The notes: generated from the letters alone by a model not told the origin. A DNA stretch of 45,517 bases from Candidatus Eisenbergiella intestinipullorum (GCA_019119815.1 DWWH01000053.1:1-45517); one strand, 5' to 3'; positions 25,488 to 33,043 are shown, counted from the first letter of the stretch. Translations and numbers: made by a program.

Positions 25488-25517
25488 AGTATAACATCAC
25501 GGGCCGGGATTTAGCAA
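25488..25517 (-). promoter_or_regulatory. candidate promoter of the DUF5717-DUF5716-TPR operon
   Basis: Minus-strand TTGCTA (25512-25517), an 18-nt spacer and TATACT (25488-25493) preceded by TGT, an extended -10. A second TATACT lies at 25481-25486. Confidence 0.5.
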
Positions 25518-25556
25518 TACGCCGGACCCGCACTCCCATCAGAACAGGAACCCCTG

Positions 25557-25590
25557 GTTACTGTTCGCTGGCTTGTCAGTGAACAGTAAC
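25557..25590. repeat. short palindromic repeat, best-preserved copy
   Basis: GTTACTGTTCGCTG, a 6-nt loop, then CAGTGAACAGTAAC: a 14-bp inverted repeat with one G/A-type mismatch. It begins GTTAC and ends GTAAC, like the 135-bp element. Related sequences are at 5911 and 13737. Confidence 0.8.
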
Positions 25591-25609
25591 AAACCGTGGT
25601 TCAGTTTCT

Positions 25610-25631
25610 GTCCGCCGGCCTTCCGGCGGAC
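25610..25631. repeat. GTCCGCCGG hairpin upstream of the aminotransferase remnant
   Basis: GTCCGCCGG-cctt-CCGGCGGAC, 9-bp perfect stem. The same core as the purF-purB hairpin at 16898-16935. Confidence 0.6.
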
Positions 25632-25652
25632 AACGGCCGAAAAGGAGGCGCC

Positions 25653-26258
25653 ATGTCTGCAAATACCCCGTTTCACGGAAGCGACCTTGAAAAAATCGAA
25701 CAGCTTTACGGCATTCCGAAGGAAAAAATCACGGGCTTCGGTTCCAATGTCAACCCGCTGGGGCTCTCCCCGCGGCTGAAAGAATATCTGGCTTCCCGCC
25801 TGGACGTGCTCACTTCCTATCCAGACCCGGAATATACGGGGCTGCGGCTGGGCTATGCCGTCACCTCAGGCGAAGCCCTCCGGGAAGAAATCCTTTCCCG
25901 CAAGGATCCCTGGACCGTCAGCTCCCTGGCCGATCTGGCGGGGCAGTTCCTGTTTCAGGATACCGTATATATAGAAGAAACCCGTTCGCTGATTTCCTCT
26001 GAACGGCAGCGCATCCGGCATGCCCTTTCCGGCCTTGCCGTCAAAACCTATCCCTGCTTTGCCAATTTCATCCTCTGCCGCAGCCTGAAAAGGGGCGTAA
26101 ACGCTTCTGTCCTGTTTGAGGCCGCGATCCAGCAGGGAATGATGATCCGGAACTGCTCCGATTTTCCGGGGCTGGATGAAAACTTCTTCCGTTTCTGCTT
26201 CCTCCTGCCAGAGCAGAATGACCGCCTGCTTTCCTGTCTCGCAGAGCTTCTCGGCTGA
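25653..26258 (+). pseudogene. HisC/CobD-like aminotransferase with an internal in-frame deletion
   Basis: 201 residues where relatives have about 350-365. The N-terminal part (GSNVNPLGLSPRLKEYLASRLDVLTSYPDPEYTGLR) is the usual class I/II aminotransferase start. The sequence then jumps directly to LGYAVTSGEALREEI and the C-terminal small domain. The missing about 150 residues hold the large domain with the PLP-binding lysine and the NPNNP region, so no transaminase activity is possible. The frame is intact across the join, and the junction Gly-Leu-Arg fits both flanks, so deletion at a short homology is likely. AAGGAGG precedes the ATG, so it may still be translated. The original substrate (histidinol-phosphate or threonine-phosphate type) cannot be decided. 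Confidence 0.8.
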
Positions 26259-26312
26259 ATGGGCCGGGAAGCTTTTTTCTCATTCAGGAACCTCCCCGCC
26301 CGCAATTTGTTC

Positions 26313-26341
26313 TTGACAAACAACAGGTTTCGGATTATTGT
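26313..26341 (+). promoter_or_regulatory. promoter of the GntR-ABC operon
   Basis: TTGACA (26313-26318), 17 nt, TATTGT (26336-26341). The last bases overlap the operator palindrome. Confidence 0.75.
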
Positions 26342-26357
26342 ATTATTATAATAATAC
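26340..26357 (+). promoter_or_regulatory. perfect palindromic operator of the YtrA-type regulator
   Basis: GTATTATTATAATAATAC is a perfect 18-bp palindrome that covers the end of the -10 and the predicted start site, where an autorepressor would block transcription. The GntR protein encoded 70 nt downstream is the likely ligand. Confidence 0.7.
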
Positions 26358-26358
26358 A

Positions 26359-26383
26359 CGCAGTCAGCCGCAGGCTGACTGCG
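26359..26383 (+). repeat. hairpin in the GntR-ABC leader
   Basis: CGCAGTCAGCC-gca-GGCTGACTGCG, 11-bp perfect stem, right after the operator. It would form at the 5-prime end of the mRNA and could stabilise it; no T-run follows. Confidence 0.6.
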
Positions 26384-26428
26384 CGTCCGCACCATATGCG
26401 GAAGCTTTTTAAGGAAAGGACTGATAGA

Positions 26429-26818
26429 ATGGCATGGAATCTGGACTCTGACCGCCCCATCTATGCGCAGCTGCTGGAACGCATCCAGCGCCAGATCGTA
26501 TCGGGGCGCTACGCGCCGGGCGACAAGCTTCCCAGCGTCAGGGAGCTTGCGGCTGAGGCGAGCGTAAACCCCAACACGATGCAGAAGGCCTTTGCGGAGC
26601 TGGAACGCAGCGGCCTGATCATAACCAGAAGAACCAGCGGAAGATTTGTAACGGAGGATACGCAGATGATCGCACAGATTCGCACCAGCCTCGCAAAAGA
26701 AGAAATCCACAGCTTTCTGGACCGGATGAAGGGACTGGGCTACGAGACGCAGGATATCATCCGGATTCTGGCGGATGAGGAGCATTCCCGGAAGGAGGAA
26801 AGGAGCGTACAGTCATGA
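26429..26818 (+). CDS. GntR-family regulator, YtrA subfamily
   Basis: 129 residues: an N-terminal winged helix (PIYAQLLERIQRQIVSGRYAPGDKLPSVRELAAEASVNPNTMQKAFAELERSG in outline) and a short C-terminal dimerisation segment, the layout of YtrA-type repressors that control adjacent ABC exporters. The start at 26429 begins at the conserved domain with AAAGGA upstream. Its last four bases (ATGA) overlap the ABC gene, so translation is coupled. A perfect palindrome over the promoter is its probable operator. The inducing signal is often a wall-active compound in relatives; none can be inferred here. Confidence 0.9.
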   Translation: MAWNLDSDRPIYAQLLERIQRQIVSGRYAPGDKLPSVRELAAEASVNPNTMQKAFAELERSGLIITRRTSGRFVTEDTQMIAQIRTSLAKEEIHSFLDRMKGLGYETQDIIRILADEEHSRKEERSVQS

Positions 26819-27513
26819 ATGAACTGGTTACCATCACCAATCTCACCAAAAACTATGGCCGCTTCACCGCGCTTTATCCTCTGAATCTCACCATTCCGAG
26901 AGGGCGCATCATCGGCCTGCTCGGCCCCAACGGCAGCGGAAAGACCACGCTGATCAAGCTTCTGTGCGGTCTTTTGACTCCCACCTCCGGCTCCATCCTG
27001 ATCGATGGAAACGCTCCGGGCGTGGAGACGAAGAAGCATGTTTCCTACCTGCCGGAGCGCAGCTACCTGACCAGCAGCCGCAAGGTCTCTGAACTGATGG
27101 ACTACTTCAACGATTTTTACGAAGATTTTGATCCCAAAAGGGCGATGACCATGCTGGACGCCCTTCATATTGATGGCAGCGCGACCATGAAATCCCTTTC
27201 CAAGGGAACCAAGGAAAAGGTGCAGCTCGTCTTTGTCATGAGCAGAGACGCGGATCTCTACATCCTGGACGAACCCATCGCGGGCGTGGATCCGGCGGCA
27301 CGGGACTACATCCTGAAAACCATCATTTCCAACTATAATGAAAACGCCAGCATCCTGCTGTCCACCCATCTGATTTCAGATATTGAAGCCGTGCTGGACG
27401 ATGTGATCTTTTTGAAAAACGGGCAGCTTCTGCTGCAGTCCTCGGTGGAGGATATCCGTTCCCGCTACGGAAAATCCGTAGACGGCTATTTCCGGGAGGT
27501 GTTCGCATGTTAA
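26815..27513 (+). CDS. ABC transporter ATP-binding protein
   Basis: 232 residues. Walker A LLGPNGSGKTT (about 37-47), a diverged signature SLSKGTKEKV, Walker B LYILDEPIAGVD, and a switch His in LLSTHLISD. It is the nucleotide-binding half of an exporter whose membrane part is the next gene (7-nt overlap). The relation to the YtrA-type regulator suggests export of, or protection against, a peptide or other envelope-active compound; the substrate is unknown. Confidence 0.93.
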   Translation: MNELVTITNLTKNYGRFTALYPLNLTIPRGRIIGLLGPNGSGKTTLIKLLCGLLTPTSGSILIDGNAPGVETKKHVSYLPERSYLTSSRKVSELMDYFNDFYEDFDPKRAMTMLDALHIDGSATMKSLSKGTKEKVQLVFVMSRDADLYILDEPIAGVDPAARDYILKTIISNYNENASILLSTHLISDIEAVLDDVIFLKNGQLLLQSSVEDIRSRYGKSVDGYFREVFAC

Positions 27514-28340
27514 GCCGCTTAATTCGCCACGAATGGAAGGAAACCTGGCGCATTCCCGTCATTTCCTTTATCGTCATTATCTTTCTCACGCTGGTCTGCT
27601 TTATCTGCTTCCGCCAGATGGAGCCTCCTGTGGATGAGGATTCCATCAACGCAGGCGCCTTTGTGATCATGATGCTTTACTGCCTTCTGATCAGCAGCAT
27701 CAGCATGGTGGTGACCATCTATATCGCCATCCGTTTTTATAAAAATCTCTATACGGACGAGGGCTATCTGATGCACACGCTTCCGGTTACGCCCAGACAG
27801 CTCATCCTCTCCAAGCTTCTGGTCGCGGCCCTGTGGGTGTTTGTGCTCTCCATCCTTGCGCTCTGGGCCATCTGCTGCATCCTGCTGTTCGGACTTCCGG
27901 CCATGACTCCGGTGGACATGTCTGTGGTGATGCCCGTGCTCATGGAGATTTTCCCGCAGATTTTCGGCATGGGACCTGTGGCCTTTCTCCTGTTTTATAC
28001 GGTGCTTTCTCTGGTCTCCGCCTTCAGCAGCGTGCTGATTGCCTATGCGGCGGTTTCCCTGGGGCAGCTCTTTTCCAGGCATAAAATCATGGCCTCCATC
28101 CTCTGCTACATCGGCTTTACCATGCTGGTTCAGACGGCGACCACTGCTCTCATGACGCCTTCCCTGACAAGACTGGTCCTTTCTCAGGACATGGTGAACG
28201 AAACCAGCCAGATTCCCTCCTACTTCGGGGCCTATATGCGGGAAATCCTCCTCATATCCATGGCAGGCTCTGTCATCTGCGCCGTGATTTCCTACATTCT
28301 GACGGAATACATCATGCGCAGGCAGCTGAATCTGGACTGA
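27507..28340 (+). CDS. ABC transporter permease
   Basis: 277 residues with about six hydrophobic segments (near 18-36, 48-72, 98-128, 140-172, 180-215, 245-265), the ABC-2 type layout. It starts within the end of the ATP-binding gene. The protein lacks a large extracellular domain. It forms the exporter with the preceding ATPase under YtrA-type control. Confidence 0.85.
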   Translation: MLSRLIRHEWKETWRIPVISFIVIIFLTLVCFICFRQMEPPVDEDSINAGAFVIMMLYCLLISSISMVVTIYIAIRFYKNLYTDEGYLMHTLPVTPRQLILSKLLVAALWVFVLSILALWAICCILLFGLPAMTPVDMSVVMPVLMEIFPQIFGMGPVAFLLFYTVLSLVSAFSSVLIAYAAVSLGQLFSRHKIMASILCYIGFTMLVQTATTALMTPSLTRLVLSQDMVNETSQIPSYFGAYMREILLISMAGSVICAVISYILTEYIMRRQLNLD

Positions 28341-28419
28341 AAAAAGACGGATCGCAGGAACTCTTTTCTTACCTGCGGCATACCATAATCGTAAGCAAAT
28401 CCGCGAGGTTATCTCCTTT

Positions 28420-29682
28420 ATGGCAAAAAGAATGCATGCCGCCCAGACCATCGACAGTCCCTATGCGGGAGGCCTGAAGATCAGCCTTACCTCCAGTCTT
28501 GGGCAGGTTCCCGTGGCGGGCGCGACGGTGACCATTTCCATCACGGGACAGCCTGATTCGATTGTGGAAAGGCTGACTACGGATGACTCCGGACAGACTC
28601 CCACGGTGGAGCTTCCCGCTCCCGCTCTGGAATACAGTATGGAACCATCCGGAGTACGGCCCTACTCCGAATACGATATTTCGGTCGAAGCCCCCGGCTA
28701 TGAACCGGTCGTCGTCGAGGCCTCCGAAGTTCTTCCCGATGTCACCTCCCTGCAGCCCATTTCCATGATTCCGCAGCAGGAGCCCGGACGGGAGGAGGAT
28801 ATTTTCATTCCCGATCATACACTCTATGGCGATTATCCCCCGAAGATTCCGGAGGCGGAGATCAAGCCCCTGGACGAAACCGGCGAGATCGTTTTAAGCC
28901 GCGTGGTCATCCCGGAATATGTGGTGGTGCACGACGGCGTCCCCTCCGATTCCACGGCCCGGGACTATTATGTGCGCTACACGGACTACATCAAGAACGT
29001 GGCTTCCTCGGAAATCTACGCCACCTGGTCTGAAAACACCATTTATGCCAACATCCTCGCCATCATGTCCTTCACCCTGAACCGGGTGTACACGGAATGG
29101 TACCGCAGCCAGGGATACAATTTCACCATCACCTCCTCCACCGCCTATGATCAGAAGTGGATCTACGGGCGGAACATTTACGAAAATATCAATCTTCTGG
29201 TGGACACCATCTTTGCCAATTACCTGTCCCGTCCCGGCGTGCGTCAGCCCATCCTCACCAGCTACTGCGACGGAAAACGGGTGAACTGTTCGGGCCTGAG
29301 CCAGTGGGGCTCCAAATACCTGGGGGATGAGGGCTACACGGCCATCGACATCATCCATTATTATTATGGAAGCGACATGTATATCAACACGGCGGAGGCC
29401 ATCAGCGGCATTCCCTCCTCCTGGCCCGGCTATGACCTGACCATCGGATCCAGAGGCCAGAAGGTCTACCAGCTTCAGGAACAGCTGAACCGCATCCGCC
29501 AAAACTATCCCGCCCTCCCCTATACGGCTCCGGACGGCATCTACGGCCAGCAGACCGCCAATGCGGTGCGCGCCTTCCAGCAGGTGTTCGATCTGCCCGC
29601 AACGGGTGTTACGGACTACCCCACCTGGTACCAGATCTCCAGAATCTATGTGGGCGTTTCCCGGATTGCGGAACCGGACTGA
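28420..29682 (+). CDS. SleC-like spore cortex-lytic / peptidoglycan-binding protein
   Basis: 420 residues. Residues about 18-115 form a prodomain-like beta region (ISLTSSLGQVPVAGATVTI...). From about 160 to 330 it resembles the SpoIID-type lytic transglycosylase part of clostridial SleC: NVASSEIYATWSE with a candidate catalytic Glu198, and SGLSQWGSKYLGDEGYTAIDIIHYYYG. Residues about 341-405 are a peptidoglycan-binding domain ending FQQVFDLPATGVTDYPTW. SleC hydrolyses spore cortex at germination after its propeptide is cleaved, but no Csp protease gene is in the window. No signal peptide is seen. The ribosome site is weak (GAGG at some distance). It is probably independent of the ABC genes 79 nt upstream, although no clear promoter is visible. 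Confidence 0.75.
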   Translation: MAKRMHAAQTIDSPYAGGLKISLTSSLGQVPVAGATVTISITGQPDSIVERLTTDDSGQTPTVELPAPALEYSMEPSGVRPYSEYDISVEAPGYEPVVVEASEVLPDVTSLQPISMIPQQEPGREEDIFIPDHTLYGDYPPKIPEAEIKPLDETGEIVLSRVVIPEYVVVHDGVPSDSTARDYYVRYTDYIKNVASSEIYATWSENTIYANILAIMSFTLNRVYTEWYRSQGYNFTITSSTAYDQKWIYGRNIYENINLLVDTIFANYLSRPGVRQPILTSYCDGKRVNCSGLSQWGSKYLGDEGYTAIDIIHYYYGSDMYINTAEAISGIPSSWPGYDLTIGSRGQKVYQLQEQLNRIRQNYPALPYTAPDGIYGQQTANAVRAFQQVFDLPATGVTDYPTWYQISRIYVGVSRIAEPD

Positions 29683-29702
29683 ACCGGCCGAAAGATCAAA
29701 AG

Positions 29703-29833
29703 GCGCACACTCGCGCCGAGCGCGGTTGCCGTCAGGCAACATCTACAGGCAATCTTTGATTGCCTGCGCGCTGAGTGCGCATCAACGTCTTTTTTTATTC
29801 AACAGGAAATGAAATTTCCTGTTGAATAAAAAA
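29703..29833. repeat. structured repeat ending in an AT-rich palindrome
   Basis: An imperfect outer stem (29703-29717 with 29765-29780, GCGCAC.../...GTGCGC) encloses two hairpins, GTTGCC-gtca-GGCAAC and AGGCAATC-ttt-GATTGCCT. It is followed by a T-run, ATTCAACAGGAAAT-gaa-ATTTCCTGTTGAAT (29797-29827) and an A-run. The AT-rich part could terminate transcription in both directions. A related element is at 45061-45173; the two share GATTGCCTGCGCG and AGGAAATGAAATTTCCT. Confidence 0.75.
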
Positions 29834-29875
29834 CGGCCCGGAAAGCGGAGTTTCCTCCTTTTTCCGGACCGTTTT
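29832..29875. terminator. terminator between the SleC-like and HD-domain genes
   Basis: ACGGCCCGGAAA pairs with TTTCCGGACCGT (one mismatch), followed by TTT on the plus strand; the minus strand reads an A/T-rich run after it. It serves the convergent SleC-like and HD genes. Confidence 0.7.
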
Positions 29876-29893
29876 CCGTTGCCTGCTCATCTG

Positions 29894-30469
29894 TTACTCA
29901 CCCGCAGGCTGTTCCTTTTCAAAGCTCCTCATCGCCAGAATGGTTTCCGAGATCAGATCGTCCAGGCTCCAGCCCAGCATTTCGGCTCCCTTTTCAATCA
30001 CATCCCGGGAGCAGCCCGCCGCAAAGCGTTTGTCCTTGAACTTCTTCTTCACGGATTTCAGCTCCAGATCCTGCACGCTCTTGGAAGGACGTACCAGAGC
30101 AGCTGCCCAGATCAGGCCGCTCAGCTCGTCCACGGCAAAAAGGACCTTCTCCATCTCTTTTTCCGGCTTCACATCCACCACCAGGCCGTAGCCGTGGCTC
30201 GCCGTCGCGTGGATCAGGGACTCATCCAGCCCTTCTTCGCGCATGATTTCCTGGGACTTCACACAGTGCTCCTCCGGATATTTTTCAAAATCCAGATCGT
30301 GCAGCAGTCCCACAATACCCCAGAAGTCCTCCTCCTGCTCATAGCCCAGCTTTCTGGCGAAGTAACGCATGATTCCCTCCACCGTCTCGGCATGCTGCAG
30401 GTGAAACGCATCCTGATTGTATCTGGTCAGAAGCTCCCAGGCTTCCTCTCTGGTCGGTATTTTTCCCAT
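29894..30469 (-). CDS. HD-domain hydrolase
   Basis: 191 residues. Metal-binding HD motif: His near residue 26 (LQHAETVEGIM), LLHDLDFEKYPEEH (about 55-68), then HATASHGY. This is the layout of HD phosphohydrolases acting on nucleotides or other phosphoesters; the substrate is unknown. The C-terminus is Lys-rich then acidic. GGGAGG precedes the start. It follows htpG by 62 nt, a gap with a strong GC hairpin (GGCGGGC/GCCCGCC type) but no T-run, so it is probably transcribed with htpG. Confidence 0.82.
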   Translation of the reverse strand: MGKIPTREEAWELLTRYNQDAFHLQHAETVEGIMRYFARKLGYEQEEDFWGIVGLLHDLDFEKYPEEHCVKSQEIMREEGLDESLIHATASHGYGLVVDVKPEKEMEKVLFAVDELSGLIWAAALVRPSKSVQDLELKSVKKKFKDKRFAAGCSRDVIEKGAEMLGWSLDDLISETILAMRSFEKEQPAGE

Positions 30470-30531
30470 GTCTGCCTCCCGGCGGGCCGCCCTGTCAGGG
30501 CACGCCGCCCGCCTTTTCTGCCGTAAAAACC

Positions 30532-32679
30532 TTATTTCGTCAGCACTTCCATGATCTCATTGGAGCGGGTCACGAACCGGGTCATGGCATCTGCATCCAG
30601 CGGGCCGTTCTGCAGCTTGGCAAGGTCATAGAGTTGCTCGCAGATCAGCTTTTTGTTCGCGTTGTCCGCCTCGTCCTTATGCGCGATCACATACTGCACC
30701 AGCGGATGGTTCGCGTTCAGCACCAGGGTCTCCCCTTCTCCGCCGCCGAACATGCTCATATCCATGCCGTTCGCGGCATACATGCGCATCATGTCCTGCA
30801 TCCTTCTGGTTTCTTCGGAAATGGTGAGGACAGAGGACACCTTATCGTTTTTCAGCTTCTCCACCTTCACGGTGAGCTTATCGTTTCCGAGCGCTTCGCG
30901 CACCAGCTTCTGGATGGCCTCAGACTGAGCTTCCAGTTCCTTCTGATCCTCCTCGGAAACCTCGTTCTTAAAGGAATCGGTGATGTCCGCGTCGATTCTG
31001 CGGAAGCGGATTCCCTCGTTCTTCATTTCCAACTGATTGATGAAGGGCTGGTCGATCTGATCGGGAAGGACCACCGCGCTCAGACCTTCCTGTTTGAACA
31101 TGTTCACATACTGACTCTGCTGCTTTAAGTCGGTCACATAGTAGATGGTCTTTTCCTTCTTCTCATCTTCCTTCCCGTCAGCGTCCGCGTTTTCGTCCGC
31201 TTTGGCAGCGTCCTTCTTCTCGTCCACCACCTCGGCCTCTACCTTTTCGCCGTTCTCATCCACAGCCGCCTCGCTCTTTTCATCCGGGTCAGACTTGCCG
31301 ACCTCCAGACAGTCGGGCAGGGTCTTATATTTGCCGTCCAGATCCTTGAAGAGGATGTAGTCCGTCATCTTCTGGCAGAACTTGTCGTCCTTCAGGCAGC
31401 CGTATTTTACGAACGGGCTGATGTCGTCCCAGTATTTCTCATATTCCTCGCGGGAGGTCTTACACAGGCCGGAAAGCTTGTCCGCCACCTTCTTGGTGAT
31501 GTAATCGGAAATCTTCTTCACGAAGCCGTCGTTCTGCAGCGCGCTTCTGGAAACATTTAACGGCAGGTCCGGGCAGTCGATCACACCCTTTAAGAGCATC
31601 AGGAACTCGGGAATAACTTCCTTGATGTTGTCCGCGATGAACACCTGGTTGTTGTACAGCTTGATCACACCTTCGATGGATTCGTACTCCATGTTGATCT
31701 TCGGGAAGTACAGAATGCCCTTCAGGTTGAACGGATAATCCATGTTCAGATGGATCCAGAACAGAGGCTCCTTATAATCGTGGAATACCTTCCTGTAAAA
31801 TTCAATATAGTCCTCCTTCTTGCATTCGCTGGGATTCTTCGTCCACAGCGGATGAATGTCGTTCATGAGGACAGGACGCTTTTTGATCTTCAGGCGGACG
31901 GGTTCCGGCTTTTCCTCTTCCTTTTCGCCCTCATCCTCTCCGTCCTTCTTCTCTTCTTTCTTTTCCTTCTTCTCCGGCTGAATGGTCTCCAGAACCACAT
32001 CCGTATCCAGCTTCTCATCCTCGTTGATGGTCTGGGTCTCCGGCGTGTTCTCTCTGGACAGCCAGATCTCTACAGGCATGAAGGAGCAGTATTTCTGAAT
32101 GACCTCCTCCGCCTTGTATTCATTGCAGAACTGCAGGCAGTCCTCATTCAAAAACAGGGTGATCTGCGTTCCCACCTGATCCCAGGTGCCGTCCGTCATG
32201 GAAAATTCGGTGCCGCCGTCGCACTCCCAGTGAACCGGAGCTGCGCCTTCCTTATAGGAAAGGGTATCGATGTGTACCTCATCCGCCACCATGAACGCGG
32301 AATAGAAGCCCAGACCGAAATGGCCGATGATCTGGTTGTCGTCGGACTTGTCCTTATATTTCTCAATGAAATCCGCCGCTCCGGAGAAGGCGATCTGGTT
32401 GATGTACTCCTCCACCTCGTCGGCCGTCATGCCGAGACCGTTATCAATGAATTTCAGGGTTTTCTCTTCCGGATTTACGATCACCTGAATCTTCGCCTTA
32501 TAATCCTCCGGAAGGGAATACTCTCCCATCACATCCAGCTTTTTCAGCTTGGTAATGGCATCGCAGCCGTTGGAGATCAGCTCTCTGTAGAAAATGTCGT
32601 GGTCTGAATACAACCACTTCTTAATAATCGGAAAAATGTTTTCGCTGTTAATGGACAGACTTCCATGTCTCTCTGCCAT
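30532..32679 (-). CDS. htpG: HtpG (Hsp90) chaperone with two charged insertions
   Basis: 715 residues against about 620-640 for typical bacterial HtpG. GHKL ATPase motifs: ELISNGCDA (34-42; usual Asn-Ala-Ser-Asp is Asn-Gly-Cys-Asp), DNGLGMT (80-86) and GHFGLGFYS (119-127). A Lys/Glu-rich insert lies at about 215-262, between N-terminal and middle domains, where eukaryotic Hsp90 has its charged linker. A second one, rich in Asp, Ala, Glu and Lys, lies at about 460-511 before the C-terminal part. The start at 32679 was chosen over a GTG at 32688 for family fit; AAAGGA is 11 nt upstream. A CIRCE element and promoter lie upstream, so HrcA control is likely. Confidence 0.95.
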   Translation of the reverse strand: MAERHGSLSINSENIFPIIKKWLYSDHDIFYRELISNGCDAITKLKKLDVMGEYSLPEDYKAKIQVIVNPEEKTLKFIDNGLGMTADEVEEYINQIAFSGAADFIEKYKDKSDDNQIIGHFGLGFYSAFMVADEVHIDTLSYKEGAAPVHWECDGGTEFSMTDGTWDQVGTQITLFLNEDCLQFCNEYKAEEVIQKYCSFMPVEIWLSRENTPETQTINEDEKLDTDVVLETIQPEKKEKKEEKKDGEDEGEKEEEKPEPVRLKIKKRPVLMNDIHPLWTKNPSECKKEDYIEFYRKVFHDYKEPLFWIHLNMDYPFNLKGILYFPKINMEYESIEGVIKLYNNQVFIADNIKEVIPEFLMLLKGVIDCPDLPLNVSRSALQNDGFVKKISDYITKKVADKLSGLCKTSREEYEKYWDDISPFVKYGCLKDDKFCQKMTDYILFKDLDGKYKTLPDCLEVGKSDPDEKSEAAVDENGEKVEAEVVDEKKDAAKADENADADGKEDEKKEKTIYYVTDLKQQSQYVNMFKQEGLSAVVLPDQIDQPFINQLEMKNEGIRFRRIDADITDSFKNEVSEEDQKELEAQSEAIQKLVREALGNDKLTVKVEKLKNDKVSSVLTISEETRRMQDMMRMYAANGMDMSMFGGGEGETLVLNANHPLVQYVIAHKDEADNANKKLICEQLYDLAKLQNGPLDADAMTRFVTRSNEIMEVLTK

Positions 32680-32770
32680 AGTAATCACATTCCTTTCTCT
32701 CTTTTATGGAAAACACCGTTTTCCGGCACCTGAACGTTCCGGTCGGCCAATGTTTTCAACTCTGATACTT

Positions 32771-32799
32771 AGTTTACTTCTGCGGCTGGGAAATGTCAA
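32771..32799 (-). promoter_or_regulatory. promoter of htpG
   Basis: Minus-strand TTGACA (32794-32799) and TAAACT (32771-32776), 17-nt spacer, with a leader of about 85 nt. Confidence 0.75.
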
Positions 32800-32806
32800 T
32801 AGAAAA

Positions 32807-32833
32807 TCAGCACTCATTTTAAACGAGTGCTAA
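32807..32833 (-). promoter_or_regulatory. CIRCE operator (HrcA site)
   Basis: TCAGCACTC-N9-GAGTGCTAA matches the CIRCE consensus TTAGCACTC-N9-GAGTGCTAA at 17 of 18 arm positions. It lies just upstream of the htpG -35 box (7 nt away), not downstream of the start site as is common. Confidence 0.9.
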
Positions 32834-32849
32834 CAGTATCGATTTCTGT

Positions 32850-32984
32850 GTTCCATCTCAGCCTTCGGCCGAGCTGTAACGGCATCCGGCCATTCCAAAC
32901 GCTTCGCGCCAGGCCGGATGCTTCCAGCCGGTCTGTTTTCGTACGGTCTGCGCAGAGAATGCGCAGACCTGGCTGAGTAGTAAC
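32850..32984 (+). repeat. 135-bp palindromic repeat, copy C
   Basis: Full-length copy, same orientation as copy A. The left end is GTTCCATCTCAG instead of GTTACAGCTCAG; the right end CTGAGTAGTAAC is intact. All three hairpins are present. It lies 16 nt beyond the CIRCE element, between htpG and the divergent MarR gene. Confidence 0.88.
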
Positions 32985-33014
32985 ATTTCTGTCCGTCTGA
33001 CGCAGGATCCGGTC

Positions 33015-33043
33015 TTGACATCTCCAGAATGTCCGCTTATAGT
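33015..33043 (+). promoter_or_regulatory. promoter of the MarR-YczE operon
   Basis: TTGACA (33015-33020), 17 nt, TATAGT (33038-33043). Confidence 0.75.

Noticed and set aside
25653..26258. Calling a functional histidinol-phosphate aminotransferase.
   Set aside because: The PLP-binding lysine and most of the large domain are missing, so the activity cannot be present.
28341..28419. A sporulation-sigma promoter (CATACCAT) before the SleC-like gene.
   Set aside because: A -10-like sequence is present but no convincing -35 at the right distance, so it was not called.
26429..29682. One operon from the GntR gene through the SleC-like gene.
   Set aside because: The first three genes overlap, but the SleC-like gene is separated by 79 nt and functionally unrelated; co-transcription is not supported.
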